A stretch of 64,000 bases of DNA from assembly GCF_030464885.1 (NCBI RefSeq), contig NZ_JALPRJ010000046.1, forward strand, positions 1-64,000, in the 5' to 3' direction. This DNA comes from Caballeronia sp. SEWSISQ10-4 2. Its GTDB lineage: Bacteria > Pseudomonadota > Gammaproteobacteria > Burkholderiales > Burkholderiaceae. The notes under the pieces are model-generated. The model saw only the letters and a program-made list of their open reading frames with translations, was not told the DNA's origin and ran no database searches. Positions 63,573-64,000 of this stretch are shown piece after piece. Numbering within the stretch: position 1 is the first letter of the stretch; each line of letters begins with the position of its first letter. Made by a program: the position numbers and the translations under genes.

Positions 63573-64000
63573 TCAGGCATCCCGCAACGATTGCAGCGCT
63601 GGCCGCGAGAGCACGCGGCGCAGGCTCATCCAGCCGCCCACGCCCGAACACACGACACCCGCCACGATGCCCGCCGGCACGAGCCACGGGTTGAAATCGA
63701 TGTGAAATTCGAACACGCGCGACGCCAGCACCCAGCCAATCGCCTGCGCGCCTAGCGCCGCCATCAGCCCGCTCAACGCGCCGACCGCCACGAACTCCGC
63801 GGTCTGCACCGAGCGCACCTGTTTATGCGACGCGCCGAGCGCCCGCAGCAACGCGGACTCGTGCACACGCTCGTCGCGGGTTCCGGCAAGCGCGGCGTAC
63901 AACACAAGCACGCCCGCCGCCAGCGTGAAGATGAACAGGAACTGCACGGCGCCGATCACCTGTTCCAGCACGCGCTGGATCTGCGCGAGGATCGGCGCGA
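63573..64000 (-). CDS. FtsX-type ABC transporter permease, C-terminal part (cut by window edge)
   Basis: The visible 142 residues form the end of an FtsX-like (MacB/YbbP type) permease with three membrane helices: about FLFIFTLAAGVLVLYAALAG, AVGALSGLMAALGAQAIGWVL and WLVPAGIVAGVVCSGVGGW. The cytoplasmic segment RDERVHESALLRALGASHKQV is typical. The frame is open to position 64000, so the N-terminal part lies outside. Such permeases work with a LolD/YbbA-like ATPase in lipid or lipoprotein traffic. Confidence 0.83.
   Translation of the reverse strand, partial: APILAQIQRVLEQVIGAVQFLFIFTLAAGVLVLYAALAGTRDERVHESALLRALGASHKQVRSVQTAEFVAVGALSGLMAALGAQAIGWVLASRVFEFHIDFNPWLVPAGIVAGVVCSGVGGWMSLRRVLSRPALQSLRDA

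Overview
The window is a GC-rich stretch of a Burkholderiaceae primary chromosome, most like Paraburkholderia, Caballeronia or Burkholderia. The evidence is gene content and order: a 14-gene nuoA-nuoN operon preceded by tRNA-Leu(GAG), secG and tpiA; pnp-rpsO; leuA-pssA-psd; ilvI-ilvH-ilvC; and lineage-typical DUF2863, DUF2818, DUF3619 and DUF3106 proteins. No insertion sequence, prophage or CRISPR array was seen. Genus is inferred from recognised proteins, not from a database comparison.

Layout. At 1-91 a strong promoter on the minus strand resembles a Burkholderia rRNA promoter and fires out of the left edge. Positions 393-8252 hold housekeeping and accessory genes (DUF2863, a broken LuxR regulator, a CbiM-like permease, a secreted protein, M14 peptidase, YaaA, a PIN protein, an aminotransferase, a GST). 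Positions 8370-18032 hold acyl-CoA catabolism: hydroxyacyl-CoA dehydrogenase, enoyl-CoA hydratase, histidine phosphatase, an APH-type kinase paired with an ACAD11-like dehydrogenase, a second GST, two MaoC hydratases and two more acyl-CoA dehydrogenases. Positions 18101-34883 (minus strand) are DUF1178, a NUDIX hydrolase, DUF2818 and the complete respiratory complex I operon, ending at the terminator at 18745. Positions 35048-40632 (minus) are tRNA-Leu, secG, tpiA, a quinone oxidoreductase, pnp and rpsO. Positions 40876-45552 hold an orphan amino-acid binding protein, a lipoprotein, and a beta carbonic anhydrase beside a SulP transporter. Positions 45659-52697 (minus) make branched-chain amino acids (leuA, ilvC, ilvH, ilvI) and phosphatidylethanolamine (pssA, psd). 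Positions 53082-55371 are a sigma-factor operon. Positions 56529-59411 hold a metallophosphoesterase, a glycosyltransferase and diacylglycerol kinase behind a Pho-box-like site. Positions 59569-64000 hold TetR, LOG, SDR, DUF924, AlaX, truncated hemoglobin and a cut-off FtsX-type permease.

The two most interesting signals are regulatory or modular. First, an apparently unannotated 28-codon leader peptide upstream of leuA has eight leucines, six of them the rare codon CTA. It sits directly behind a promoter, so closely that the mRNA may be leaderless, and a terminator hairpin follows it. This is a textbook attenuator arrangement. Second, a two-repeat Pho-box-like element lies upstream of a PlcP-like phosphoesterase and an Agt-like glycosyltransferase, with dgkA next. 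This suggests phosphate-starvation replacement of phospholipids by glycolipids, with diacylglycerol recycling. A kinase/acyl-CoA dehydrogenase pair that looks like a split version of animal ACAD11 is a third point of interest.
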